In this document: one piece after another, positions 10,385 through 21,200 of the stretch | How positions within the stretch are numbered: the first letter of the stretch is position 1 | Layout: each line of letters opens with the position of its first letter | Origin: Kappaphycus alvarezii | Lineage: Eukaryota > Rhodophyta > Florideophyceae > Gigartinales > Solieriaceae | NCBI GenBank assembly: GCA_002205965.3 | Contig: NADL03000758.1 | Span: forward strand, 496,001-560,000 | Reading direction: 5' to 3' | DNA: 64,000 bases | Program-made: the position numbers and the translations under genes | The notes under the pieces: model-generated | Database searches by the model: none | What the model saw: only the letters and a program-made list of their open reading frames with translations | What the model was told of the DNA's origin: nothing

Positions 10385-11972
10385 ATGAATAAACGCTTTC
10401 ACCCCGGCCCGCGCCATGTCCAACAAATTCCAAGAAGCATTACGGATTTGAGACGACGCAACCAAGCCTCTTGCATTCCCTCCGAAGTAACCAGTGTTCA
10501 GGCCACGTTGTATCAATCAACCGTCATCTCAAAAGTGAACCCCTCTCCGTTGCGTCACATCGCCTACCACAAATTATTCACAATGGAGAACATGGAAACT
10601 GATGACATAGCTCCCTTCATGGTTGCGACTCTATTCTCTCTGAAAGCGTTGATGAGACCTTTCCAAATACATGGCCACCAACGAGAATATCAAACACGCT
10701 ATTGACCTCTTATGAACAACTACGAAGGCTACCCGACATGATTCGTTGTCCCATGCAATGGGCAGATAGCTATACTGACGGTGACGGAATCTCGAAAAGG
10801 CAGTGAGGCTGTTCTACTCGACCATGAGCAACAATCGTCCCCAAACTCGACGAGGCCCTGGCTATTCCGAAACCGCTCTTCCTGTCATTTCTAAACTAAC
10901 CTCATGGAACGCTGGAGTCCTGTCGTCTCCGGAATGGCCTCTCGCAGTAAGGAATCTATTCTCCATAACATACTCACCAGGAAACTAGGCTCTCCAAGGC
11001 AGGCATAACCATGATGTCCTCGCCTCCCCGAAAACCTTTATCGATGCAATTTGAAGCAAATTGGCGATGTTATCGGAAATGGAAGCCCGTCAGCGAATCG
11101 GATTTGCTCGAAATGTACAAAAGAATTGCTACCATGTCTACATACGATGAAATTACTACCATAATCGCTATGCGACTTCTCACCATGCTCGCTCGAGATG
11201 CACAGGATCCCAGTACTCGTGGCTTGCTTCGTCGCATCTCCCAAGAGATTCGAAAGGAGCAGTCAGGTAATGAGAAGCACGGGTATTGTCCCTGAACATA
11301 TAGCGCGTCAGTACATCATTCGTTGGCTGTGCTTTCGGATTGTGTGGCGAACAATGTAGCTATGCGTGGTCAAGTGCTTGATGCATTGTTGAGTCTCCTT
11401 GCTGGAGACAGAGGTGTACGGAGGCAATTTGAGGTAGAGATACAGCACTCCAAAGTGTGTACAGTGTCTTCTGTGGGATTTCAGTGTCGGTCGCGATGAA
11501 GATGTCATCGTAACTGGTACGGAGCTCAAGTGCGATGTGGCGGAGAAAGTCGTTCTCATAAAGACTCTTTGTCATTTCGAGGTATTTGAGGATATTCTGA
11601 AGGCCCTTTCAGCCATGAACATCGTACTTACATCGACGGTAAGCCAGACGAGGGGAGGCGTAAAGTGTTGGCTTTGTTATTGGCCTATGGAGGAGTTTTT
11701 ATACCCCTCGACGAATTGGAATTGCCAGACATGCTCTCCGACAAGACGAAACGACGCTTGCGAAAGCAAGTGAGAAACTTGGCTTACGAAATTGAGAACG
11801 TTGAAAGTATGCGAAGATCTTAAACCAGGTTGCCCGCGGTTCAAGAGAAGGGAAAGCTGTGAGTGACCTGCATAAGCTGAAGAACCCATTGCTCGCTCGC
11901 GGAATTATGATGTGGGAACGTGAGGGCTCTATGGAGGCGAAGATACTAGCATCAGTTGTATTCAGGCTTTGA
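10385..11972 (+). pseudogene. TH1/NELF-C/D-like gene, frames broken
   Basis: Concatenating frames gives a protein that tracks the TH1 family (negative elongation factor C/D, a Pol II pausing factor). In order it reads a STYDEITTIIAMRLLTMLAR helix, then LLRRISQEIRKEQSG, HHSLAVLSDCVANN, VGRDEDVIV, KVVLIKTLCHFEVFEDI, GKPDEGRRKVLALLLAYGG, LSDKTKRRLRKQVRNLAYEI, and REGKAVSDLHKLKNPLLARG leading to IMMWERE. The last block corresponds to the family's 'L...PvvAmGVLkWv'. The 11011-11295 and 11623-11823 parts are cleanly open, but at least four shifts separate the pieces. The C-terminal region beyond the MWERE block is not found, and the N-terminus (10385-11000) is only suggested by C-rich coding-like sequence. 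The family match rests on my recollection of human TH1. Confidence 0.55.
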
Positions 11973-12310
11973 ACCTATCATATCTTTGTGGGGGAATTTT
12001 GATTTCCCCGACATCGGAAAAATGGAAATCCTGAAAGGACAAGTGGACTGCTTTAACTGGCCGAAACTCCAAATGTAATTCCCGATTTCATAAGTTCCGG
12101 CGATTTATCTCATAGATCGGCCCTTATTATCACTGTAATGCCTAAATTATCCTCTTCTACATTGTTTTTTCCCGCCAACTTTTAGGGCTGCAATACTCAT
12201 TTTATCCAATTATTCCTGTAGGATAAGCCAGTATTTGTTCGACTCGGGCCATTCATGAGAGCTGCTTGCTTAAGCTCAAAGACTGCTGGATCAACTGGAA
12301 CAAAATCACA
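11973..12310. other. Intergenic, TH1-like to RAD9
   Basis: AT-rich spacer with no motif I recognise. It should contain the RAD9 promoter. No TACTGTAC words were seen here, unlike upstream of most other genes in the island. Confidence 0.4.
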
Positions 12311-13443
12311 ATGGATGCCCGCATAACAGATCCCGCCGCCCTCCGCCTGCTCGCCCGCACCATAACGCTGTGCTCCAAACTCTCTGAACACCTCCAACTC
12401 TCTCTCCACCCACCCAACCTGACGTTCGTGTCCTCACCTCCTCTCATTCAACTTCCTTCCATCTTCGTCTATACCCCTCTCTCTTCACCCACCCCTCCCC
12501 TCTCCGCTCAAACCTCTCCGCCAAACTCCCCTCCCGTGCCCTTCTTCCCATTTTCCGACTCCCCAAAACCTACACTCCCTCCACATCTCTCATCCGCCCT
12601 CCGCCGACATCGTCACTTTCACACCACCACACGTTCCCATCTTACCAAAACCTTCCGTGTCCCAGTCATTGATGGTCGTGTCCCCCTTGCCGCCTTTCAC
12701 AAACAAAGGTGTACAGGACTATTGGCCACTCGCTCCAACATGCTTCAAGAGCTCGTTCAGCATCTCCATGCGCCTCGACGAACTTACCATCACCCCAGGC
12801 ATCGATTCACTTCGCGTCGCCTCCTTTATCGAGGACAATGCAAATCCCGCAAATCTCATGCTCCGTACCGAGATGATCGTCGCTGCTCGGAATTGATACT
12901 ATACAGTCGGTAACGCAGCAGATAACCCGTTAACTGTTTCCTGCAATATTTTCGTGCTGCCCTCGACTTTTGTGAACTCATCGAGGAGCCCGTTAAATTA
13001 TGGTTCGAAGTGCCGGGAGGCCGCTCATGCTGGAGGGAGGTGCGAACGGTAACTCAGGCCAGCCCCTGTTTGATGCTGCCTTTGTTTTCGCCAGTCGGAT
13101 AGTAGACGGTGATCAATCGGGTAATAATCGACTGGAGCATGCCGCACCGACGGCGGAAGGGAGCTACCGGAAAGGATTGGTCTAAACGCAGCAGGAATTG
13201 ATGTCGGCGAGACAATGCAGCGGCATCCAATATCTCTCCAAAGAACACCAGCCCGGTCTATAGATGATACCCCCCGAGAAGACAGTCGCCGTATAGCAAC
13301 CACCAAAATTTGCATATGCCGATTAGTGGACTCAATGAAAACGAGGAGGATAACAGCGACGAGAACGCAGATCACGGAAGTGCCGCATGACTTTGTAGAG
13401 GGCACGCCACCACCGTAAGAGGAAAGTATCCCACCATGATTAA
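12311..13443 (+). pseudogene. RAD9: RAD9 homologue (9-1-1 checkpoint clamp), frames broken
   Basis: RAD9 is the subunit of the RAD9-RAD1-HUS1 clamp that signals damage to ATR. Across frames the order fits. MDARITDPAALRLLARTITL and EHLQLSLHPPNLTF form the first PCNA-like strand set. Then come SSHSTSFHLRLYPSLF, KLPSRALLPIFRLPKTY and HLTKTFRVPVIDGRVPLAAF, followed by the diagnostic LDELTITPGIDSLRVASFIE and LMLRTEMIVA. VKLWFEVPGGP with LFDAAFVFASRI closes the clamp domain. The tail is acidic (NENEEDNSDENADHG) and ends near DFVEGTPPP and KRKV, like the GTPP..KKF end of other RAD9 proteins. At least five single-base shifts occur, one fixed by a second C after TT at about 12423. The coding strand is C-rich early and G-rich late. 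Its 3' end faces that of RPC5, 32 bp away. Confidence 0.75.
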
Positions 13444-13475
13444 GAAATGACTAATCTCACTGGCCCTAATGTTTA

Positions 13476-14862
13476 TTAACATATTGAATACTTATTCTGT
13501 CGCTCTATCGGTAAGTTTGGCCAAGGCCTCTCTCGCCGTGTTAACGCGAGAGTCCCATTGGCTTTGTTGTCATTGTGGAGACTTTCATACTGCGCCACAA
13601 AGTGGTCATCGTCCCCCAGCGGAACCGCCATCCTATTCCTCTTCAAAATCTGCGACTTCAGCGAGGATGGAAAGCAATGTTGTTTGGGTGATCAGCATGC
13701 GGTCTCCAGCGCGTCGACTGCTTCCTTCTCTGTGACAACAGGACTTGTTCGAAACAAGTTGAGCACCAATACCCTCGAAAACTGGTACCTTTCATCAGCT
13801 CGCTTCATTTTCTCCAACTCTCTAGTTCCTTTTTTAGCGACCCAGCAGCCGCGGATACACATCGCTACTTTCTTAAGCTCTCTCTGGACTCACTGACCGC
13901 CTTGTCCTCCCCACCAAACGCAAAATCTCACGAAGTCAACTACCCTCGCAGAAGTAACAACCTGCTCGACAGCACTTCTTATAGGAAGGCCCTCAAAGCC
14001 TTTGCGGAGAGTGGCTCCTTACCCAAGGCAACACTGGCCTTTGCTACCAACCCATTCTCGCTTGCTGCGTATGGGCATAGTAGAGATCTGTACTCTGTGG
14101 TAGCGTCAAAGACACCATCTTGCCTCAATATGGGGCGGCCGGCCACTCCGAACAAATTCCGTTTCGCCTCCTTACACGCTGATTGTGGAGCAAATCAAAA
14201 GAAATCCACGGCTCCTCCTCCTCCTTTTGACGCAGTGTAGCATGCGAGTTTTTTCGGCGCTCCTCCGCTCGTTGAGTTTCTCGTCTCCGAAAACCAACCT
14301 GTGTGGTTTCCTCATCGGGATTATCTTGAGCATCTTGCTTACGGACGTTGAGGCCTTTCGCAGCCGCTTTAGCAGCTTTCTCGACCATTTTCTGACCCAT
14401 AACTTGGAGATCGTATTGATCCAAATAGTCGAACGCAGGCCTCATCTGTGACTGATGTCAGCGGTACCAAAGTGAGAGATGCTGCCCTGCTTGTTGATTT
14501 ATCGGCAGGGAAGAATGCAGCCATGCAATGATTGGAGGTGGCGGCAGTGGAAGAAGACCTTGAGCGAAGTGTTTGGACATGACCGACATTCTTCTCCGGG
14601 GCTAAATGCTGTTCCTCATCAAAGGAGACTCGGAGAACGGGGCCATGCCAGGGGCCGGGGTGGGATGCACGGCAAGTTGAACCTCGAATCGGCCGTGTTT
14701 GGGACGGAGCTTGATACCGTGAACGGTGCGGTCGGTCCCGACTGGAACACGAGCATCGCGGAGGGGATACTGCAGAAGATGAAGGTCGGCTGTTGAGGCT
14801 GGGAGGGAGAGGAAAACATCAACCTCTCCCACAACTGGGTCGTCAGAGTATGGGGTGGACAT
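13476..14862 (-). pseudogene. POLR3E: RNA polymerase III subunit RPC5 homologue, frames broken
   Basis: RPC5 (RPC37 in yeast) is a Pol III subunit needed for initiation and termination. The start is clear: MSTPYSDDPVVGEVDVFLSL, then LHLLQYPLRDARVPVG and GIKLRPKHGRFEVQL, the family's 'DDpVV.EidVyls..l..LyLlQYPlRp'. Next come SLTLVPLTSV and QMRPAFDYLDQYDL ('L.ltPl..i.QlRPs..YLd'), an Arg/Glu-rich linker, EEPWISFDLL, and a C-terminal winged-helix-like part (AMCIRGCWVAKKGTRE, RVLVLNLFRTSPVVTEKEAV, LLSILAEVADFEEE, PLGDDDHFVAQYESL). Several single-base shifts break the frame. A 22-bp minisatellite lies just upstream of the start, and the gene is divergent from the prenyltransferase gene. Confidence 0.75.
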
Positions 14863-14892
14863 GGTGGGACATGTGGAGCGGGTTGACGGCCG

Positions 14893-14988
14893 GACGGACG
14901 TTGGGATGTGACTCGACGGACGTTGGAATGTGACTCGACGGACGTTGGAATGTGACTCGACGGATGTTGGAATGTGACTCGACGGACG
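14893..14988. repeat. 22-bp minisatellite, 4.4 units
   Basis: The unit GACGGACGTTGGAATGTGAC plus TC is repeated at 14893, 14915, 14937 and 14959 with one substitution in each of the first and fourth units, then a partial unit from 14981. It ends 30 bp upstream of the RPC5 start codon, so it lies in the promoter or 5' UTR. Unit length is not a multiple of three, which argues against coding. Confidence 0.9.
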
Positions 14989-15079
14989 ACTTGCAACTAC
15001 AGCCGGCAGTGGGATTTGGATAATTCAATACTCTGGATGGGTTAATCATGCTGCGTGGCCCGCGTCCACATTTGATCTG

Positions 15080-15640
15080 TAAGAATGGTGTACAGTTTAT
15101 TCAGTGTTGTACAGTATACTGTAGTACAGTACTTGTACTGTTGAGTTTCCTGGGCCTTTTGTTAAGAATTACAGAATACTGTAATTCAAATCTATAGTAG
15201 GATCAAAGCTACAGTACGGTACCTATGATCCATCATAAAAAAGTTGTGCAGTACTGTACATTAACTTGCATCATTCTAATTCGTAAACTAATCGTCCAAG
15301 TTCACGCTCACATCATTGTGCATTGCTACACTACATTTCGATGGACGAGAAGCCTAAAGCTGTAGGTAATGATTTGGTACTGCAGATCCGTCGGCCTATC
15401 ATCTCGGGAGCGGCGAAGAATCTACAGGCGATGTAAGGGCTAAAGTCGTCCATGGTGCAGTTTGCGGCGTTGCGCGGGGCGCTCAGTTTGCATGACCAAC
15501 GGGATCAAAGGCGTTCGCCTGGAGTGAAAATTTGATTCATTCCTTTCTGCGTGGAGTACAGTGCATGTACTACAGTATACAGTACGCTACAGTACAGTAC
15601 AGTACTGTACACTACTGTACACTACTGTACTGTACAACAA
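15080..15640. promoter_or_regulatory. TACTGTAC palindrome cluster between RPC5 and FNTA
   Basis: Overlapping words TACTGTAC, GTACAGTAC and TACAGTA fill two patches: 15085-15260 (sparse) and 15555-15635 (dense, with runs such as CTACAGTACAGTACAGTACT). The gene pair is divergent, so the segment is the shared upstream region of RPC5 (minus) and the prenyltransferase alpha gene (plus). The same words mark the upstream region of most island genes. Function is unknown. A dimeric-protein site is one possibility because the word is self-complementary. An open frame at 15676-15940 downstream of the cluster is unassigned. Confidence 0.55.
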
Positions 15641-15977
15641 GGGAAAAAAAATGGTCGTTGTCTTCAAGCCAATTTTTTCCCAAAAAAACTTATGACGTCA
15701 AATTCACACAGAATTCCTGCGTTTGACGCGCTTTATGTATCTACCGAAGAGGCACTCATTGCGTCCGCACCACGTCAATTTGACACTCGGAGAAGAGATG
15801 CCGTCCTCCGACGTAGCCGCACAATTGCTCACCGCGCGTTGACAGAAGGAAAAGTGCCTTACGCTGAATTCCGCCAACCTCTCTCTGACCAAACTACACA
15901 TCACCAAACCATTCAATTTGCGCCAAGTTTCCCTAGCTAACGCCCGCAAAATCCAGCTCCCACCTGCGCATCTAACC

Positions 15978-16933
15978 ATGTCTCCCATGTCTTCCCAGCA
16001 ATTACAACACGACCGAAAAGGTCCTGCATCCCAATCCGAACAGCTCCACCTCGAAGAATGGAATGACTTTCACTACAACCCTTTGCAAATATCTGATATC
16101 CTCACCTCTGATCTCTCCCTCGAATTCCGTCATGTGTTTGGCCTCCTATACGCAGTCAAAGCCAGCAAAGAGCGCTCCTTGCGTGCTCTACACCTAACCT
16201 TCGTGCCATTCGTCTTCACCCCAGCAATCCAACTGTATGGATGTTACGACACCAAGTTGTCAAAGCGCTCGCTGAAAAGATAAAGCCGTTTGGGCTCGGG
16301 AGCTTTCGTTCTTGACAAACATATATCACGTCTAGTCCCAAGAATTATCAAGCATGGGAGCACCGCCGATTTATCGCTACTGGCGCTTGCTGTTTGGAGG
16401 CAGAGCTTGGATTTGCAGACCTTGTTCTTGCGAATGACTCGAAGAACTATCATGCATGGTCACATCGTCAATGGTTGTCAGGGATCACGCATAACGCGTG
16501 GAGAGCTGGAGGCCACTGAATGGTTTATACAAACCGATGTTAGGAATAATTCTGCGTGGAACCATCGATGGCTTGTAACTGGCGCGGAGGGAAAAGGACG
16601 AGAAGGAAATGGACTTTGCCATACAGATGATGAGGAAGGCGCCGAGAAATGAAGCCGTGTGGAATTATATCCAAGCCTTGTCCAAAGAGGTGGGAACACA
16701 ACAAGCAGCAAAGAGCGCAGAAGATGCATTGGAGGCAGATGCCGCGTGCGTGCCGCAAGGAGGTTTTTAGTGCTCAATGGCCGTGATTTGGAAAGGTGCG
16801 GGAGCATTGCAAAGTGCTAATGGCTACCGATCAAGTGAGAAAGACGTATTGGAAGAACGCTGGGATTTGGCCGAGATCATGTCGCTGCGATGAACGTGCG
16901 GTGGGAAAACAGTTTTTAGACCTCTTCCATTGA
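15978..16933 (+). pseudogene. FNTA: Protein farnesyl/geranylgeranyltransferase type-1 alpha subunit, frames broken
   Basis: This subunit is shared by farnesyltransferase and GGTase-I, which attach prenyl groups to CaaX proteins. From the Met at 15978 the order is LEEWNDFHYNPLQISD; LSLEFRHVFGLLYAVKASKE; RSLRALHLTF; then the prenyltransferase-alpha repeats (TPR-like PPTA motifs) NYQAWEHRR, NYHAWSHRQWL, RNNSAWNHRWLVTG and RNEAVWNYI. The end is like VRKTYWKNAG. The repeated N-x-x-AWxHRxW motif is diagnostic. About four one-base shifts interrupt it, and the open parts are 15918-16283 and 16290-16652. The coding strand is C-rich at the start and G-rich at the end. It is convergent with the PsbQ'-like gene 225 bp downstream. 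Confidence 0.8.
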
Positions 16934-17157
16934 TACCACTTTGCGCATTTGGCTCCAGCCGGCTTTGTCATACAATAGACTTGACTTGGTGTCACAGCCA
17001 CGGCCTGTTGCGAACATGGCGTCTACAAGGTCAGTGTGTTCCAGTTTACAAGGTGGAAATAGGTGAACTTGCGGTGGTATTGCCACGCGATGGACGTCAG
17101 ATTCGGGATAATGAAAGCCAAGTGCGGATAGTTATTTCGACAGTCATCATGTCGACT
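16934..17157. other. 3'-3' spacer, FNTA to PsbQ'-like gene
   Basis: Short convergent intergene with no recognised element. Open frames here are continuations or antisense readings of the neighbours. Confidence 0.4.
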
Positions 17158-17880
17158 CTACTCCTTCTCCATTTTAATTTCGTAAGGAGCCTTATCGGCC
17201 ACCTTCCTCGCACGCTCGAGACTTTCCGCCGGTACCATACTTAGAAATCGCTCCAGATAGGCGACTGCGTCTCCGTAATACCCCCTTGCTTGGGTTTGAT
17301 ATTTTTGTTGCTCTACGCTGACGCCTTCATCCGAGGCAATGAACAGAGGTGTATACAAGGACGCATCCAACTGAGTCATTGTGTTGGTCATTTCTCCCAT
17401 AATATCCATGCCCTCATAAAAAGAATCACCTTGAAGCTGCTCGGCAGCATCGCGCATTCGTGAACGCAACGCCAATACCCGAGTGCAGTAATTAACATTC
17501 GTACGCCCCTTGTCCCAGGAACCCTCCTCAATATATCGAGCCACTGGCGTCATGATGGTGCGACACATGAGGACTGGGACAACTGCCGATTCAAGTTTTG
17601 AGAGTTTGTCGGCGGCAAAGGACGGGAGAGTCGGGCATAGCGCAATGGTGGATAGGGTGAGAGAGAGGTTGCGAAGAAAAGCTCGTCTGGTGGTTTGGGT
17701 GAGGGTGCGGCTGCGCATGTGGGTGGGTGGGTTGTTATGGCGGGTGTGCGACTTGCTGGAAAGAGTGGGGGCGAGGAAGAAAAGCATGTGACCAGGCTGT
17801 TGACCGAGGACAACATGGGGATTACTAGGGAAGGTTGTTGGTGGTGGTGGAACATGGAGACGTGGAGATGAAAGAGCCAT
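17158..17880 (-). CDS. Thylakoid-lumen PsbQ'-like photosystem II extrinsic protein
   Basis: This 240-residue open frame has a two-part targeting sequence. The first ~55 residues are Ser/Pro/Thr-rich with basic residues and few acids (plastid transit type). TRRAFLRNLSLTLSTIAL follows, a twin-Arg plus hydrophobic segment, and then PSFAA|DK, a lumenal AxA-type cleavage site. The mature ~150 residues are predicted all-helical, with WDKGRTNVNYC, TQLDASLYTPLF and a final YYGDAVAYLERFLSMVP, a pattern like PsbQ four-helix bundles. Red algae use PsbQ' to stabilise the oxygen-evolving complex (family knowledge). Psb31-like or another lumenal helical protein is the main alternative. I chose the Met at 17880 over 17910 because it begins the transit-like segment. 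Unlike its neighbours, this gene has no frameshift. Confidence 0.65.
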   Translation of the reverse strand: MALSSPRLHVPPPPTTFPSNPHVVLGQQPGHMLFFLAPTLSSKSHTRHNNPPTHMRSRTLTQTTRRAFLRNLSLTLSTIALCPTLPSFAADKLSKLESAVVPVLMCRTIMTPVARYIEEGSWDKGRTNVNYCTRVLALRSRMRDAAEQLQGDSFYEGMDIMGEMTNTMTQLDASLYTPLFIASDEGVSVEQQKYQTQARGYYGDAVAYLERFLSMVPAESLERARKVADKAPYEIKMEKE

Positions 17881-17991
17881 GACCAGTTGGCTGAGCTGGG
17901 CAACTCGCATTGTGTTGAGCTTGAGTACGTGTAGACATGCGGATCACTGCTAAAGTGGCTCAAACATGATCTCCGCATCATTCACTCGACA

Positions 17992-18036
17992 AAATACTGT
18001 ACTGTACAGTACAGTACAGTTCAGTACAGTACACAG
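17992..18036. promoter_or_regulatory. TACTGTAC cluster in the divergent PsbQ'/TIMELESS promoter
   Basis: About 45 bp are composed almost entirely of overlapping TACTGTAC/GTACAGTAC words, with one interruption (GTTCAG). It lies about 112 bp upstream of the PsbQ'-like start and 260 bp upstream of the TIMELESS start, so it could serve both. The whole shared upstream region is 17881-18295. Confidence 0.55.
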
Positions 18037-18295
18037 CCTGCATTGATACTGTAAATCTCAACGTTTACTGTAAGCAAGGAAGAAAGCGCAATGTATTGAT
18101 TTTCCCGCGAAAACTGAACCAAAACATCGGAATCCAAAATGGGCATCCAAAAGCGGCGCTTTGTCTTTATTGAGCAATCTGTTCTCTGAACCCTGACAGG
18201 ATACAGTCGTGTCATGCGAATATCTTTCGCTATCCGCCCGCGCCCCCGCCTCTCCTCACCACAGCCCCCAAAGCATACCCTCTTCCCCCAATACA

Positions 18296-21200
18296 ATGCC
18301 TACCAAACCGTCCGAGGACACCCACGTCGGTGTCGCCACCCTCTCCACAAGAGCCCGGCACACCCTTTCTCAGGTCCTACAAGATATTCGCTCCACCGTC
18401 TCTCATATCAGCATTCCTTCCGTCTCCCCCTCTCCGTAGTCGACGCCACTGCCATCGACGCCATCAAGGACTCTACTACATCCTCAACAATGAGGACCCT
18501 CTCAACACCATGCCGGCACGGAAGGAGGTTCTCGACCAACACCTCGTCCGCTCCTTTCTCTTACCATTAGCCGCTGCCGTTCACAATGACCCCGCATCTG
18601 AAACCAACCAGAAGCGCTGGAGTATTCCTATGTACCAAACCTTGAGGTTGCTCTCAGTTCTCTCCCTTCCTCTTTCCGACGACAACGACTTGCTCAAGCC
18701 CGGATGCAGTCTGGATACACACATGATCAAATTGCGAACCGACTTTGCCCTCAACCCTCGCGCAATGGCCAGCTTTGTCGCTCTGCTCCAATATTACATG
18801 CAGCGGAAGGCTGAAAAACAAGCCGATTTCGCTTCGCTGAAGAAACAAAACTGGAGGATGCCCGAATTGATAACATTCTCCGCTTCTTCAGAAACATTCT
18901 CTGTGCTCCACGGAGAGGAGTCGGCCCTGATATCTTGGCCCGTGATCGCGGCGTCCACCTAGCTCTCGTCGCCGCCCTTTCACACTCCGACTTGTACTCT
19001 ACACTCACGATTTTTTCTCCTCAAAGGAGGATGCTGAATCGCAGTATTCAGACTTGGTCTTCCTGGTTGCCGATGTGTACGCCCAAACCTTACGGCACAC
19101 CACTCCACACGAAATTTATCGTACCTTTCGCCCCAATAAGCGGAGTGGAACTGCGCTCAAGGCTGAGAAAGAAGAACCCGAGGACGCTGCCGTGGACAAC
19201 TCTAACAAAAACACTAGTGTTTTTGATCAAACACCCACAAATCCGGCCCCACAGCCCCGCCGGAAAAGAGCAAAGCTGCCGACCCCGAATGTCATCTCGA
19301 TCTTTCAATCTGAGGACGCAATTCAAGAGAGCGCGCCATCTTTGGTGGTGCTCGAGCCATAAGCAAATCAGCGAGGTGGACTAGTCGTCATTTGGTTTCA
19401 TTTCGGCCCTCGCACTCCCTCGGTGAATAATGCTGGAGACACTGCTTCTGGTCCTAACAGTCAAGAGGTCACACCAAGGTGGGTGAGGAACTCCTTCCTT
19501 TAGCTCTAAGGCTGAGAGGACGGTTGTCGGGTCGCGTCCTGACAGCCCAAAATGCAATTCACTCAAGCTTTCACTAAACCCTGACGCAATGCTCGGATAA
19601 AATCAGAATCAATTCTGAGATCATGTGCCTGCAAGCTGCAAAGGCCGTCTGAGAATACGGACGCCAAATCGGGTCAAGGCCCAGCCAGTGCGACGATGCG
19701 CAAGGATCTGCAGAACGAAGGGCTCAAGGGGATTGCAGCTCTGGTCATCGAGCTTATCGAGAATGTCTCAATAGTTTCCTCAAGTGCTTCGCAGTCGCCT
19801 TCAGGAATTGAAATCAAGAAATATTGGCGATGATACGGATGCCCTTATGACAGCACAACGAGCTTTCCTCAACATCATAGGATCCGTCGTGGGTTTCCAG
19901 CGCAAACGATATGGCAAGGTGCGAATACATGACATTGACAATGAGGTCTCTGCGGAGCTCAAATCCACGAGAACAATATGAAATCCCTTCTCGCTTCCGA
20001 CTGAAGGTTATCAGTGTGGAATGGGCATCTCTGGAGTCCGTTTTGGAACTCGAGACATTTCGGACTCTGTTTCGCATGCTCGTTGAGGCTGGTGATTCAG
20101 TCAAGAACAAAACCAAAAGAGAACTGTTACCAAAGGATGTCGAGCTTGCTACTTTCGCAGTTAAAGAAATGATGTTGACCCTGCAGGGTATGACAGCGGC
20201 TGAAGACGAAATAGCGGCCTTATCGCAAAGGATGTTGAGCAAATCGCTGCAGATATCAGGAATAACCAGAGCAAGCTGACTACCGAGAGAGATTGCCCTC
20301 AATACAATTGAAGATCTTTTCACTGAAGAGGAGTTCTCAATGCACCAGCCGATTTGGCAAAAGATTACAACGTGAAGTACTTTTCATTCGAACATCTCAC
20401 AAACATTGTCGAAGTGACACATGCTTTCACGACCATTCTGCTCGACGAGAAGGAACTTGCACAGCTTCAAGTGTCGAAGAGAAAGCCGCAGAAGATCAAT
20501 GCAAAGTCGAAGAAAGCCAAGGTTTCAGCGAAGAAAGAAGAGGAGGAAACAAAGAATGGAAACGAAGGCACTGCTCCTGCATCTCCGCATCCCGAACAAA
20601 ATGTGTCCTCTGGGAATTCAAATGATGAGAAAGGGAACCAAGAGGAAGGGGAACAAAGAATTTGGAAAAGGCCAAAAGCGAGACCCCTGCTATGGTGGGG
20701 GACAATGTGAGCAACGATGACCAGGAGGGTCAAAAAAAACCCGTCGAGCTCCCTGAATCTGATCCTGCGCAACCGATTGTTTCTTCTCATGAAAATGAAG
20801 ACCATGCGGCAGGTGTTGATGAAGAAATCGGGAGAAGGATAAGATGGGCCAAGCTCTAGTGGAGACGAAAGCTCCTCTTCGAAGAGAGAGGACTTGGAGC
20901 CTGAAATTCGCGAAATCGAAAGCGTCGGCATTATTAGACGGTTTGCACATGCAAGGGCTCTCCAGAGCATATTCTTGCCAATCCGAGCAGCGTTGTGTGG
21001 CGCTTCTTCAATGACGGGAAAGATGCACAACATCCCCGAGGGAGCAGAGGCAATTCTATCTCCTGTGGTTGTAGCCAAGAGTGTGCAAGTGTTGGCCGCG
21101 GTGTGTGGGAGTTGCAAAATCTCAAGAGCGGGGTGCTCTTTGTGGTCAATTTTTCAGTTTCGCGACAATGCAATTACTGTCGACCTCGCTAGAGGCGTCG

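Noticed and set aside
12266-12913. A 215-residue Pro/Ser/His-rich ORF read in one frame
   Set aside because: Only its first part and a later stretch belong to RAD9. The rest is the wrong frame after single-base shifts, so it is not a separate proline-rich protein.
14619-14996. A 125-residue minus-strand ORF with repeated RRVTFQ/ESHSN words
   Set aside because: The repeats come from the 22-bp minisatellite read through in shifting phase. The RPC5 frame starting at 14862 explains the downstream part.
15551-15940. A 129-residue ORF starting in the TACTGTAC cluster
   Set aside because: Its N-terminal third is the repeat translated (STVLYTTVHY-like). The rest matches nothing and precedes the FNTA start in a different frame.
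16930-17244. A 104-residue ORF antisense to the end of the PsbQ'-like gene
   Set aside because: It overlaps the FNTA tail and the PsbQ'-like gene in the wrong frame and has no motif.
20467-21117. A 216-residue minus-strand ORF inside TIMELESS
   Set aside because: It is the antisense reading of the Lys/Glu-rich TIMELESS linker (giving Phe/Ser-rich sequence). The plus-strand blocks on both sides are conserved.
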